DNA of 64,000 nt, taken from assembly GCF_018688355.1 (NCBI RefSeq), contig NZ_CP061317.1, positions 1,248,091 through 1,312,090 on the forward strand. Direction: 5' to 3'. Numbering within the stretch: the first letter of the stretch is position 1; every line of letters starts with the position of its first letter. Position numbers and translations under genes: made by a program. This document shows positions 1-7,573 of the stretch, piece after piece. Below the pieces are notes generated by a model. It was not told the DNA's origin. It did no database searches and saw nothing but the letters and a program-made list of their open reading frames with translations. The DNA comes from Polynucleobacter sp. AP-Elch-400A-B2. Lineage in GTDB: Bacteria > Pseudomonadota > Gammaproteobacteria > Burkholderiales > Burkholderiaceae.

Positions 1-228
1 TCCGCCCCGCCAGCCTGGACCCCATCCACCGCCGTAACCAGGTCCATATGCTGCTGGACGCCAACCGCCACCATGGCCGCCGCCGTAACCACCCCCAACG
101 GCGACCGACCAGCCGACATTACCTGCTTGAGCCGTTAATGGTGCAAGCGCTAGTAATCCAGCTGCCGTGAGGAGCGCTAGCATCACCTTAGTGATGCCAA
201 ATGGGTGTTGCAGTTGAACTGTATTCAT
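1..228 (-). CDS. Glycine-rich exported protein, cut by window edge
   Basis: The reading frame starts with ATG at 226-228 and stays open for 76 codons to the left edge, so the C-terminus is missing. An N-terminal stretch with a hydrophobic core (MLALLTAAGLLALAPLTAQA) looks like a signal peptide with an AQA cleavage site near residue 36. What follows is rich in Gly, Trp and Tyr (repeats such as GGGYGGGHGGGW). Such short Gly-rich exported proteins are common near the envelope but have no assigned function. The gene is preceded by AAGGGG at about 238-241 read on the minus strand, a fair ribosome binding site. Confidence 0.6.
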   Translation of the reverse strand, partial: MNTVQLQHPFGITKVMLALLTAAGLLALAPLTAQAGNVGWSVAVGGGYGGGHGGGWRPAAYGPGYGGGWGPGWRGG

Positions 229-340
229 AGTGGATCCCCTTAAATGGTCGCCTGCTACTATCTTTAACGCTTCATCCAAATCTAGGCTGACAGGAATTAG
301 GTTTTTATTGAGATATTTATTACTTTGCTGCATTGAACTA

Positions 341-1318
341 CTACTCTAATTTTGCGCCTGATTTGTAAATAACCCTACCCCATTTATTAGTCTCGGACTG
401 AATCAACTTATTGAGCTCTTGAGTGCTTCCTGGTGCTGGCTCCAAACCACTGGCGCGAAGCTTGTTTTTGACTTCGGTGTGATTAAGAGTTTGGCGAGTC
501 AGGGTATTTAAACGCTTTTGTAGGGCTGGAGGGAGATTTGCAGGCGCCATGAGAGAAAACCACGATGTGGCCTCAAATCCAGGTAAACCTTGCTCTGCCA
601 TAGTCAGAATCTCTGGAGCTGCTGGTGAGCGTTTTTGGGTCGTTACCCCTAAAGCCTGAACCTCTCCTGCTTTAATTAAAGGTAGTGATGAAGACAGGTT
701 ATCAAACAGCATAGAAATACGTCCGCTGAGGAGATCGGGCAAGGATTGGGCTCTACCTTTGTATGGAATATGACGAATTTGCACACCCGTCATTTCTTTA
801 AAGAGTTCGCCAGACATGTGCAATGAAGTGCCAACACCAGAGGAGCCAAAAGTTAACTCATTAGGCTTAGCTTTGGCGAGCTCAATCAACTCATGGAGAT
901 TGTTGACGCCTAACTTCTTGTTCACCACCAATACATTGGGCGTACTCGCCAAAAAACTAATGGGCGTGAAATCGTTGATCGGATGAAAAGACAACTTGTC
1001 ATAAAGAGCGCCGTTGATTGCATGGATGCCCACCGTACCGATGAGGAGTGTGTAGCCATCAGGCTCACTCTTTGCCACAAGGTCAGCGCCAATATTGCCA
1101 CCGTAGCCGGGACGATTTTCTACTAGTACTGGCACACCAAGACTTTTTTGCCAGCTCTCAGCCAGTACACGCGCCAAAATATCGGGGGCTCCACCGGGCG
1201 TAAAGGTCACCACTATTTTGATAGCCTGTTTAGGCCAAGCAGTATCGGTTTTGATTATTTGGGATGTGGCAGGGCCAGTAAGGCCTAAGCAAAAAAGCAG
1301 AGCTACAAGATACTTCAC
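341..1318 (-). CDS. Bug-family (TctC-like) periplasmic solute-binding protein
   Basis: This is a tripartite tricarboxylate transporter receptor (Bug) protein. These bind carboxylates or aromatic acids in the periplasm. Seen: a signal peptide (KYLVALLFCLGLTGPATSQ), the family start WPKQAIKIVVTFTPGG, the ligand loop PGYGGNIGADLVAKSEPDGYTLLIG, and GVQIRHIPYKG. The frame is open up to 1405, but an ATG start there would cover the end of dsbB. A GTG at 1316-1318 puts the start directly before the signal peptide and 10 nt after the dsbB stop, so I chose it. An ATG at 1367-1369 is an alternative. No TctA/TctB membrane genes lie nearby, which is usual for orphan Bug receptors. The substrate cannot be read from the sequence. 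Confidence 0.85.
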   Translation of the reverse strand: MKYLVALLFCLGLTGPATSQIIKTDTAWPKQAIKIVVTFTPGGAPDILARVLAESWQKSLGVPVLVENRPGYGGNIGADLVAKSEPDGYTLLIGTVGIHAINGALYDKLSFHPINDFTPISFLASTPNVLVVNKKLGVNNLHELIELAKAKPNELTFGSSGVGTSLHMSGELFKEMTGVQIRHIPYKGRAQSLPDLLSGRISMLFDNLSSSLPLIKAGEVQALGVTTQKRSPAAPEILTMAEQGLPGFEATSWFSLMAPANLPPALQKRLNTLTRQTLNHTEVKNKLRASGLEPAPGSTQELNKLIQSETNKWGRVIYKSGAKLE

Positions 1319-1328
1319 GGAAGCCGAC

Positions 1329-1892
1329 TTAAAAACCAAAACGCGTACGCAACCAAATCCATCCCTCATATTTAACGGGATCGTCAGTACAAGAGCCAAT
1401 GCCACACTCCAACAGAGTGGAAGCTAAGTTAGCAAAGACTAAAACAATAAATAGAATAATTAATGTATTGGCACACAGTGATCGTGAGCGCACGTCTCGG
1501 TTAGGTAACATCAATAAAATTGCTAATCCTGCAATGAGGCCAAGGTAAGCCAGAAAAGCCCAGGTATAAAAGTGCAGCTCTAAAAAGGTTACTCCAAATC
1601 CTTTATCTCCCGGCAACACATGCAAGAGTACCTGGCGCAATGAAACCATCATGCCAACCAATCCGCCAATAATGCCCCAGCCGTAATGAGCGGAATGCGC
1701 TCCACAACGAATATTGAGCACTAGTGCAAAGCCGATAATGATAAAACCCATACGCTGCATAAGACAGAGTGGGCATGGCAATGCACCGAAATACAGTTGG
1801 TCGACAAAGGCATAAGACAACATGCCAATAATCACAGCTAAAGCCAGCTGGTTGCCAAGACCCGCCAAAGAAGAAAAAGATTGCTTACTCAT
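1329..1892 (-). CDS. dsbB: DsbB-family disulfide oxidoreductase, five-helix variant
   Basis: Inner-membrane protein that reoxidises periplasmic DsbA and passes electrons to quinone. The diagnostic CPLC motif is at residues 40-43 directly after the first transmembrane segment, followed by LMQR as in DsbB. Five hydrophobic segments are visible (about 13-37, 47-63, 70-95, 108-130, 140-165) instead of four. The canonical second cysteine pair in the loop between helices 3 and 4 is absent; a pair (ECGIGSC) follows helix 5, where the extra helix would place it in the periplasm. The DUF5993 gene lies 5 nt upstream on the same strand, so the two are probably co-transcribed, with the Bug protein behind. 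Family assignment is strong; the altered disulfide relay is inference. Confidence 0.85.
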   Translation of the reverse strand: MSKQSFSSLAGLGNQLALAVIIGMLSYAFVDQLYFGALPCPLCLMQRMGFIIIGFALVLNIRCGAHSAHYGWGIIGGLVGMMVSLRQVLLHVLPGDKGFGVTFLELHFYTWAFLAYLGLIAGLAILLMLPNRDVRSRSLCANTLIILFIVLVFANLASTLLECGIGSCTDDPVKYEGWIWLRTRFGF

Positions 1893-1897
1893 CTTCT

Positions 1898-2056
1898 TTA
1901 GAAATTGAGATTGAGATGACTGTTGGCATGAATACGGAACCAGAATATCAAAATGCCGACAGTAATAGCAAGTACAAATAGGCCTGCCAGACGTTTCTCA
2001 AACCATACAAGGACAAGACCGATAAAGGCTGTCAGAAAAGGTAGAAACATATACAT
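1898..2056 (-). CDS. DUF5993-like small membrane protein
   Basis: A 52-residue protein, too short for most gene finders. It has two hydrophobic segments (FLPFLTAFIGLVLVWF, then LFVLAITVGILIFWF) separated by EKRLAG, and ends in a polar HANSHLNLNF tail. From memory it fits the DUF5993 family, whose members sit beside dsbB genes. It ends 5 nt before the dsbB start, which argues for one transcript. Function is unknown; a partner of the five-helix DsbB is a reasonable guess. Start is uncertain: a second ATG lies two codons downstream, and neither has a clear Shine-Dalgarno sequence. Confidence 0.7.
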   Translation of the reverse strand: MYMFLPFLTAFIGLVLVWFEKRLAGLFVLAITVGILIFWFRIHANSHLNLNF

Positions 2057-2130
2057 GAATGAATTCTATCGCAGGTCGATCCAGAGTTAAAAACAAGTGC
2101 CTCAAAGGGTCTTTTGTATAGAATGAGACT

Positions 2131-2904
2131 ATGAAATCCAACCCACCTTGTATTGACCTAAAGCTGGATGGGTCTATTGCCCGAATCACCTTCAATAATC
2201 CTGCTACACGCAATGCCTTAACGTGGCCTATGTATGAAGAACTCAAGAGAATTTGCGATGCGATAGCTAATACGCCAGAGATCAGGGTGGCTATTTTTAG
2301 GGGTGCCGGTGACAAAGCCTTTGTATCAGGCAGCGACATACAGCAATTTGTAGATCTTCAAAAAGATGAGGCCTATGAAGTTGCGGTGGATGCTATTTTT
2401 CACCCTCTCCAACATTTGCCGATTCCGACAATTGCACTCATCGAAGGATTGGCAGTGGGCAGTGGCTTACTCATTGCCACTGCATGTGATTTCAGAATAT
2501 CGGTTGATGATGCGCGCTTTGGTATTCCAATTGCAAAAACTTTAGGTAACTGTCTATCGCCTAGCAATCTATCTTGGATCGCTTATCACTTGGGCGTGCC
2601 AATGGTGAAGCGCATGCTACTGAGTGCAGAGCTCATTAAAGCGCCTGAGTTACTGAGCTCAGGCTACCTCTACCAGACTACTTCACCTGATGCCATTACA
2701 GAAGTAACTGAAGTCTTGGCTAGCAAACTAGCAGCGCTTGCACCAATTACGCAAAAGGCAAGCAAACTCACTTTAGCGCGCTTGATGGAGAGTAACTTAC
2801 CGGATTGCACTGAACTTATGAGAGAGACGTACAACAGCGTTGACTTCAAAGAAGGAGTGAATGCCTTCCTTAAAGGACGCCCACCTCAGTGGCTTGGTAA
2901 GTAA
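2131..2904 (+). CDS. Crotonase-fold (enoyl-CoA hydratase/isomerase family) protein lacking both catalytic Glu
   Basis: A 257-residue protein with the crotonase fold: NALTWPMYEELKRICD, the oxyanion-hole region VSGSDIQQF, then GSGLLIATACDFRISVDD and FGIPI. In true enoyl-CoA hydratases the catalytic glutamates sit in GGGCELAMMCD and FGQPE; here the matching positions read Leu (GSGLLIATACD) and Ile (FGIPI). Hydratase chemistry is therefore unlikely. Crotonase relatives without these residues do isomerisation, decarboxylation, thioester hydrolysis or other CoA reactions. It stands alone and converges on the lipoprotein hydrolase at 2943. The ATG follows a GAGAC stretch. Confidence 0.8.
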   Translation: MKSNPPCIDLKLDGSIARITFNNPATRNALTWPMYEELKRICDAIANTPEIRVAIFRGAGDKAFVSGSDIQQFVDLQKDEAYEVAVDAIFHPLQHLPIPTIALIEGLAVGSGLLIATACDFRISVDDARFGIPIAKTLGNCLSPSNLSWIAYHLGVPMVKRMLLSAELIKAPELLSSGYLYQTTSPDAITEVTEVLASKLAALAPITQKASKLTLARLMESNLPDCTELMRETYNSVDFKEGVNAFLKGRPPQWLGK

Positions 2905-2942
2905 AGATTGGCGACGAGTCACCTTATCGATGACCGCCTGAT

Positions 2943-3989
2943 TTAGGATTTCGAGTTTAAGAAATCTACTACTGTCTGAATAAAAATATCTGGTGATTCA
3001 ATGTGGGGAATATGCCCAACATTATCCAAAGGCACTAACTTGGCATTCGGAATCGCCTGCGCTGCTTTACGACCTAGCTCAGGATAATTACCCAAGGACT
3101 TCACTGCTTCAGGCGGAGCAAAGCGGCGACCAAATACGGTTCTGTCTTTCTGGCCAATCACTAGCAATACCGGCATCTTTAATTGAGGTAAGTCACCCAC
3201 TACTGGCTTTTCAGCAATCATCTGATAAGTTAACACTGAGGTCTTTGCATAGGCTGGGTAGTCAGGTCCTTTTTGAATCCTGACATACACCTCTACAAAC
3301 TGCTCAAAGCTTGGCTGCCAAACTGGAAAATAAGACTGCAAGAAACGGCGATAGCTGGTTTCTGTTTGTGCCATTTCTAGCTTGAGTAGGTTGTCATTCG
3401 TTTGTGGCGGGATATCTTTGCTGTAGTCCTCAAGGCCCAATGGGTTTTCTAAGGCCAGCTTCTGGACAGTTTTAGGATAGAGGCGTGCAAACCGAATGCC
3501 CACCATGCCACCCATCGAGTTAGCAATTACTGAGGTCTTGCTAATACTGAGCGATTTCAACAGAGCTTGTGTGTTCTGAGCAAGGTCATCAAAGTGATAT
3601 GCAACATCTGGCTTGGAAGATTTTCCAAAGCCAATCTGATCCGGAGCAATGACTCGATAGCCTGCTGAAGTCAACCCTTTGAGCGTAGGCGCCCAATAAT
3701 CGCTTGAGAAGTTCTTCCCATGAAATAAAACTACTACACCCTTCTGCTGACCAACTGCAGGCACGTCCATATAAACCATGGTGGCAGACTGACCCTGAAG
3801 GGAGGTTTTAAATTCTTTAGTGGGATAAGGATAAGGCCAAGCACTGAGGCGTAAATCTAAAGGACTTGCATTGGCATAGCGACTGGGTGGTGGCGCTTCC
3901 ACTTTAGACTGATCAACTGATGTACACGCTGAGATGAAGACTCCGCTCACACACAGCACTAAAGCTATTCCTAGTGTCTTTATTTTCAT
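2943..3989 (-). CDS. Alpha/beta hydrolase, predicted lipoprotein
   Basis: A 348-residue alpha/beta hydrolase with an N-terminal lipoprotein signal (VFISAC, acylated Cys22), so it probably sits on the periplasmic side of a membrane. The nucleophile elbow is ANSMGG (Ser in the G-X-S-X-G position, with Ala for the first Gly), the acid is in VIGQKDRT, and the histidine in NVGHIPH. The oxyanion HG is in VVVLFHGKNF. The family includes esterases and haloperoxidase-like enzymes; the substrate is unknown. It stands alone, between convergent and same-strand single genes. Confidence 0.85.
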   Translation of the reverse strand: MKIKTLGIALVLCVSGVFISACTSVDQSKVEAPPPSRYANASPLDLRLSAWPYPYPTKEFKTSLQGQSATMVYMDVPAVGQQKGVVVLFHGKNFSSDYWAPTLKGLTSAGYRVIAPDQIGFGKSSKPDVAYHFDDLAQNTQALLKSLSISKTSVIANSMGGMVGIRFARLYPKTVQKLALENPLGLEDYSKDIPPQTNDNLLKLEMAQTETSYRRFLQSYFPVWQPSFEQFVEVYVRIQKGPDYPAYAKTSVLTYQMIAEKPVVGDLPQLKMPVLLVIGQKDRTVFGRRFAPPEAVKSLGNYPELGRKAAQAIPNAKLVPLDNVGHIPHIESPDIFIQTVVDFLNSKS

Positions 3990-4025
3990 CTCCGCCCCAT
4001 TGTCTCTTTGAACTATTTAGTCTAA

Positions 4026-4718
4026 TTAAACGATCTTGATTTTTAGAGGGCTTAAACCTTCAACCGATCCCTCAAGTACATCACCTTTCTTTACAGGACC
4101 TACGCCTGCAGGTGTGCCAGACATAATTAAATCGCCTGGCTCCAGCGTAAATAAAGTAGAGAGGTATGCAATGGTGTCGGGAATATTCCAAATCAATTGG
4201 TTTAAGTCGCCTTCTTGGCGCACTTCACCGTTGACCAAGAGTTTGACTGTCCCTTTAGCGGGATGGCCAAACTGAGTGGCAGGTGTCAGCGCCGCACATG
4301 GCGCGGATTGATCAAATGCCTTGCCGGTATCCCAAGGGCGACCCATTTTTTTAGCTTCGCCTTGCAAGTCACGACGAGTCATATCCAAACCAACTCCGTA
4401 ACCATAAACATGTTCTAACGCTTTATCCGCAGAAATGTTCGCGCCACCCTTACCAATCGCAACGACCATCTCAATCTCATGATGCACATCATTTGACAGG
4501 TTTGGATATTGCATATCTTTACCGTCAGTAACAATCGAGTTGGCCGGCTTCATAAAAAAGAATGGCGGCTCACGATCAGGGTCATGACCCATCTCACGAG
4601 CATGATCAGCATAATTACGCCCAACGCAATAGATGCGATTCACAGCAAAACGGCGGGTATCGCCTACTACAGGTAGTGATGGAACGATAGGTGGATCGAT
4701 AACGTATGTAGTGCTCAT
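4026..4718 (-). CDS. Fumarylacetoacetate hydrolase family protein (fumarylpyruvate/acylpyruvate hydrolase-like)
   Basis: A 230-residue FAH-fold enzyme of the short acylpyruvase type. Members cleave C-C bonds of acylpyruvates (fumarylpyruvate in gentisate breakdown, oxaloacetate decarboxylation in related enzymes). Seen: IYCVGRNYADHAREMG, the PFFFMKPA segment, metal-binding acidic residues in HHEIEMVVAIG, and the SGTPAGVGPVKKGD turn typical of the family. No gentisate dioxygenase or isomerase gene is adjacent, so the substrate stays open. Confidence 0.85.
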   Translation of the reverse strand: MSTTYVIDPPIVPSLPVVGDTRRFAVNRIYCVGRNYADHAREMGHDPDREPPFFFMKPANSIVTDGKDMQYPNLSNDVHHEIEMVVAIGKGGANISADKALEHVYGYGVGLDMTRRDLQGEAKKMGRPWDTGKAFDQSAPCAALTPATQFGHPAKGTVKLLVNGEVRQEGDLNQLIWNIPDTIAYLSTLFTLEPGDLIMSGTPAGVGPVKKGDVLEGSVEGLSPLKIKIV

Positions 4719-4797
4719 ATATGACCTTTGTAATGGATATCTAATTTCTTAAACATTCTGATCTGAATAAATGATGATATTACTTGAATGGATGTCA

Positions 4798-5070
4798 TTA
4801 CTGCCGCTTGCTACGGAGCTTGAGCATTAAGATGCTCAGAGCCAAGGCAAAGGTCAAGGCGTTAGCCAGAATCAAAGGCCACTTCTCAATAATCAGACCA
4901 TAGATAAGCCACAAACCTACCCCAGCGGTAAACAAGCTATACATACCCACTGAGATCCCAGAAAGATCTCGGGTACGCCAGGATTGAATGGCCTGAGGTA
5001 AAAAGGCAATGGTAGTTAAAAATGCAGCGCAATAACCAATGATCTCAATCTGGTGTGGCAATAAATTCAT
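4798..5070 (-). CDS. SemiSWEET / MtN3-like sugar transporter
   Basis: A 90-residue protein with three hydrophobic helices: IEIIGYCAAFLTTIAFLPQ, SVGMYSLFTAGVGLWLIYGL and ALTFALALSILMLKL. The PQ motif (FLPQAIQSWRTRDLSGIS) is that of bacterial SemiSWEETs, half-size sugar transporters that work as dimers. Length is normal for the family. The start codon lies 4 nt after the stop of the cytochrome c gene, so both are likely translated from one message. The transported sugar cannot be told from sequence. Confidence 0.88.
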   Translation of the reverse strand: MNLLPHQIEIIGYCAAFLTTIAFLPQAIQSWRTRDLSGISVGMYSLFTAGVGLWLIYGLIIEKWPLILANALTFALALSILMLKLRSKRQ

Positions 5071-5074
5071 GTAT

Positions 5075-5467
5075 TTACTGCTTTTTATTTAAGCCGGCCT
5101 TACGCGCTTCAATTTCTTTATTGATAGCTGCTAGGGTTTTTGCATCAGGAGTCTTCCAGTTACCACCTGCCTCATTGACCATGTAAGCCACTGCGTCTGC
5201 AAATCCTTCGACTGTGAGATTGGGGTTACCACCTTTTGCAGGCATTCCTCTCACGCCAACATAACCGTGTGCAGTGAGGGTGACCTGACCTTCGGCAATC
5301 AATGGGGCCCACTGAGCTTTATCACCAAACTTAGGAGCCTTTAGAACGCCAGCGCTATGGCAGGCCGCGCAGACTTGCTTATAGGTATTCTCACCAGGCT
5401 CAGCAAAGGCAGCTAACGGGGAGAAGAAACAAGCGGCAAGAATATAGGGGCGAAGTAGCGATTTCAT
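5075..5467 (-). CDS. Cytochrome c5-like monohaem c-type cytochrome
   Basis: A small periplasmic electron carrier with one haem-binding motif CAACH behind a signal peptide (SLLRPYILAACFFSPLAAFA), and a distal methionine in VRGMPAKGG. This layout matches the cytochrome c5/c555 group. An open frame extends upstream to 5548, but the ATG at 5465-5467 directly precedes the signal peptide and gives 130 residues. It overlaps nothing and lies 81 nt downstream of the ModE-like regulator. The C-terminal 30 residues are charged (KEIEARKAGLNKKQ) and beyond the usual domain. Redox partner unknown. Confidence 0.88.
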   Translation of the reverse strand: MKSLLRPYILAACFFSPLAAFAEPGENTYKQVCAACHSAGVLKAPKFGDKAQWAPLIAEGQVTLTAHGYVGVRGMPAKGGNPNLTVEGFADAVAYMVNEAGGNWKTPDAKTLAAINKEIEARKAGLNKKQ

Positions 5468-5548
5468 GGAAAGTCTCTTTGAGATAAGTGGGTACATCTC
5501 ATAATTTATCTCATTTTCAGACGTCGCACTCGTTTGGGCTCCCGGCAC

Positions 5549-6574
5549 TTAAAGCCAACCCGCAATCTGCCGCTTTAATCCAATCGACTTATAGCCCGGA
5601 CTGGCGCTAGATAGAACGCGAATTTTCCGAATGAGTTTTGCAAAATCCGTATTCAGACTAAGGTCCTTATTCATTGCCAGAAAGAAGATTTCGTCTTTCA
5701 ATTGAATGAAATCCAAGCCATTCTCCAATGCAATGCTTTTGACGCCCATACCGGCATCCGCTTTTTTAGCCAATATCGCCGTAGCAATTGCAGAGTGGGT
5801 GAACTCTTCATTTTCGTAGCCCTTGATGCCGTGTGCGTCAATACCCTCTTTAGCCAGAATGGTATCTAGGAGTAGGCGCGTACCGGATCCCTTCTGGCGA
5901 TTGATGAAGCGTACTTTCGGTTTCGTTAAATCTTTAGCTGAAATAATATTGAGAGGATTTCCTTTAGCCACCAAAAGACCTTGTACACGCTTCATCACAG
6001 GGAATATTTGCATGCCATCTTTTTGCAGTCGCTTAGAAATAATCAAAGAACTTTGTGGATCTGAAACGTGGTAGCCGGCAATATCAACTTCATAGTTCAG
6101 CAGACGCTCCAGGGCCTCACCAGATCCAGCAGTAATAAGTTCGAAGCCGCCAATATTTAAAACCGCTTTTTGAATCATCGGATCACTGCTACTAGCAAAG
6201 CGCCATTGTTTTTTGGCCTTCACTCTAAACTGAGCAAAACCTTCTTCTAAGTGAGAGAGGCTAGATTGCCCCAATCGTATGGTCTTTTGATCGAAGTCTT
6301 CGGTAAATTGAATCAAGTATCTTGCGTATTCAGATAATTGGGAGCCATGCCCCCTCACACGATCAATGAGCTTAAAACCTAAAGCCAGCTCAACTTCATT
6401 AAGTTTTTGCCAAATATTTCTATAAGAAAGCCCCTTCTTTTTGCAGGCAGACATCAGCGTTTTGCCGTGATCAATATCCTTTAATAAGGCGGTTAACCAC
6501 ACCAAATCGACTACAGCTGGATCTTTAGCATTCTTACTTCCAAAAACTAGGGTTGGTCGGATCTGAATTCTCAT
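5549..6574 (-). CDS. ModE-like transcriptional regulator with PBP-like oxyanion-sensing domain
   Basis: A 341-residue regulator. Residues about 25-90 form a LysR/ModE-type winged helix (LLKDIDHGKTLMSACKKKGL, then SYRNIWQKLNEVE). From about residue 120 the protein resembles a periplasmic-binding-protein domain (PF12727-like), with the loop RQKGSGTRLLLDTIL, in place of the TOBE domains of ModE. It is divergent from tupA with 75 bp between start codons, so it probably controls tungstate uptake in response to tungstate or molybdate. That role is inferred from position and architecture. Confidence 0.8.
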   Translation of the reverse strand: MRIQIRPTLVFGSKNAKDPAVVDLVWLTALLKDIDHGKTLMSACKKKGLSYRNIWQKLNEVELALGFKLIDRVRGHGSQLSEYARYLIQFTEDFDQKTIRLGQSSLSHLEEGFAQFRVKAKKQWRFASSSDPMIQKAVLNIGGFELITAGSGEALERLLNYEVDIAGYHVSDPQSSLIISKRLQKDGMQIFPVMKRVQGLLVAKGNPLNIISAKDLTKPKVRFINRQKGSGTRLLLDTILAKEGIDAHGIKGYENEEFTHSAIATAILAKKADAGMGVKSIALENGLDFIQLKDEIFFLAMNKDLSLNTDFAKLIRKIRVLSSASPGYKSIGLKRQIAGWL

Positions 6575-6649
6575 ATGTAATTTTTTGCATATTGATGTTT
6601 TGTATCATAACAAATCTTAACCGAACCGAACCAATGGAGCGCAATTCAA

Positions 6650-7471
6650 ATGACATTCTCATTCAAGCAATTACTGGTAAACGCCATTACCGCACTTTTG
6701 CTTGTAGGTAGCTCAGCTTACGCGCAAGAGAAAAGTATTGTCGTTTCCTCAACCACCTCCACAGAGCAATCTGGTCTTTTTGGTTTTATCTTGCCAATCT
6801 TCAAAATGAAGAGCGGGATTGATGTCAAGGTAGTTGCTGTTGGAACTGGACAAGCTCTAGACATTGGACGTCGGGGCGATGCTGATGTTGTTTTTGTTCA
6901 TGACAAACCTGCTGAAGAAAAGTTTGTTGCTGAGGGCTTTGCCACAAAACGTATTGAAGTCATGTACAACGACTTCGTTTTAATTGGACCTAAATCAGAT
7001 CCAGCCAAAATCGGTGGTGGCAAGGACATCAAAGTCGCATTTCAAAAGATTGCTACAGCTCAGGCACCATTTGTATCGCGTGGTGATAAGAGTGGTACAC
7101 ATGCGGCTGAATTACGTTACTGGAAAGATGCCGCTGTCACGGTAGCTCCAAGCGCCTGGTACAAAGAAACTGGCTCAGGTATGGGTCCAGCCTTAAATAC
7201 GGCTTCCGCAATGAATGGCTATATCTTGGCTGATCGCGCCACTTGGCTTTCTTTTAAGAACCGTGGTGATTTGACAATCCTGGTTCAAGGCGATCCAAAG
7301 CTATTTAATCAATATGGCGTGATGTTAGTTAACCCAGCTAAGTTCCCGCATGTAAAAAAAGCCGAAGGCCAAGAATTCATTGATTGGATTACTTCTAAAA
7401 ATGGTCAAGACGTGATTGCCAGCTATCAAATTGGTGGCGAGCAACTCTTCTTCCCGAATGCTAAGAAATAA
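6650..7471 (+). CDS. tupA: Tungstate ABC transporter substrate-binding protein TupA
   Basis: A 273-residue periplasmic binding protein with a cleavable signal peptide ending SSAYAQ. The TupA signature TTSTEQSGL occurs at about residues 34-42, and the anion-binding loop SRGDKSGTHAAEL further in; together these separate TupA from ModA and PstS. GGAG at about 6636 serves as ribosome binding site. The membrane and ATPase genes are not here: tupB and tupC are at 50.5 kb. A strong stem-loop ends the transcript at 7502-7526. Binding of tungstate rather than molybdate is family knowledge. Confidence 0.9.
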   Translation: MTFSFKQLLVNAITALLLVGSSAYAQEKSIVVSSTTSTEQSGLFGFILPIFKMKSGIDVKVVAVGTGQALDIGRRGDADVVFVHDKPAEEKFVAEGFATKRIEVMYNDFVLIGPKSDPAKIGGGKDIKVAFQKIATAQAPFVSRGDKSGTHAAELRYWKDAAVTVAPSAWYKETGSGMGPALNTASAMNGYILADRATWLSFKNRGDLTILVQGDPKLFNQYGVMLVNPAKFPHVKKAEGQEFIDWITSKNGQDVIASYQIGGEQLFFPNAKK

Positions 7472-7501
7472 TAGAGCCGAATACATTGCTTCAATTAAGA
7501 C

Positions 7502-7526
7502 ACAAGGCCCGCAATGCGGGCCTTGT
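7502..7526. terminator. Bidirectional stem-loop terminator after tupA
   Basis: A perfect 11-bp GC-rich stem (ACAAGGCCCGC / GCGGGCCTTGT) with a 3-nt loop lies between the convergent tupA and the duplicated-domain protein. Flanks are T-rich on both strands rather than pure U-runs. Confidence 0.8.
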
Positions 7527-7573
7527 ACTTTACTTCTTCAGCATTTGCTAATGCTAAATTCAATATTACATGC

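Noticed and set aside
1218..1427. Plus-strand open frame over the Bug/dsbB junction, and many similar long frames opposite real genes (for example 20753-20977, 34253-34477, 55416-55661)
   Set aside because: They lie wholly within well supported genes on the other strand, have no family resemblance and no ribosome binding site.
6575..6649. An FNR box between regulator and tupA (TTGAT ... ATCA)
   Set aside because: The half-sites are 7 nt apart, not 4, and one is incomplete; chance similarity is likely.
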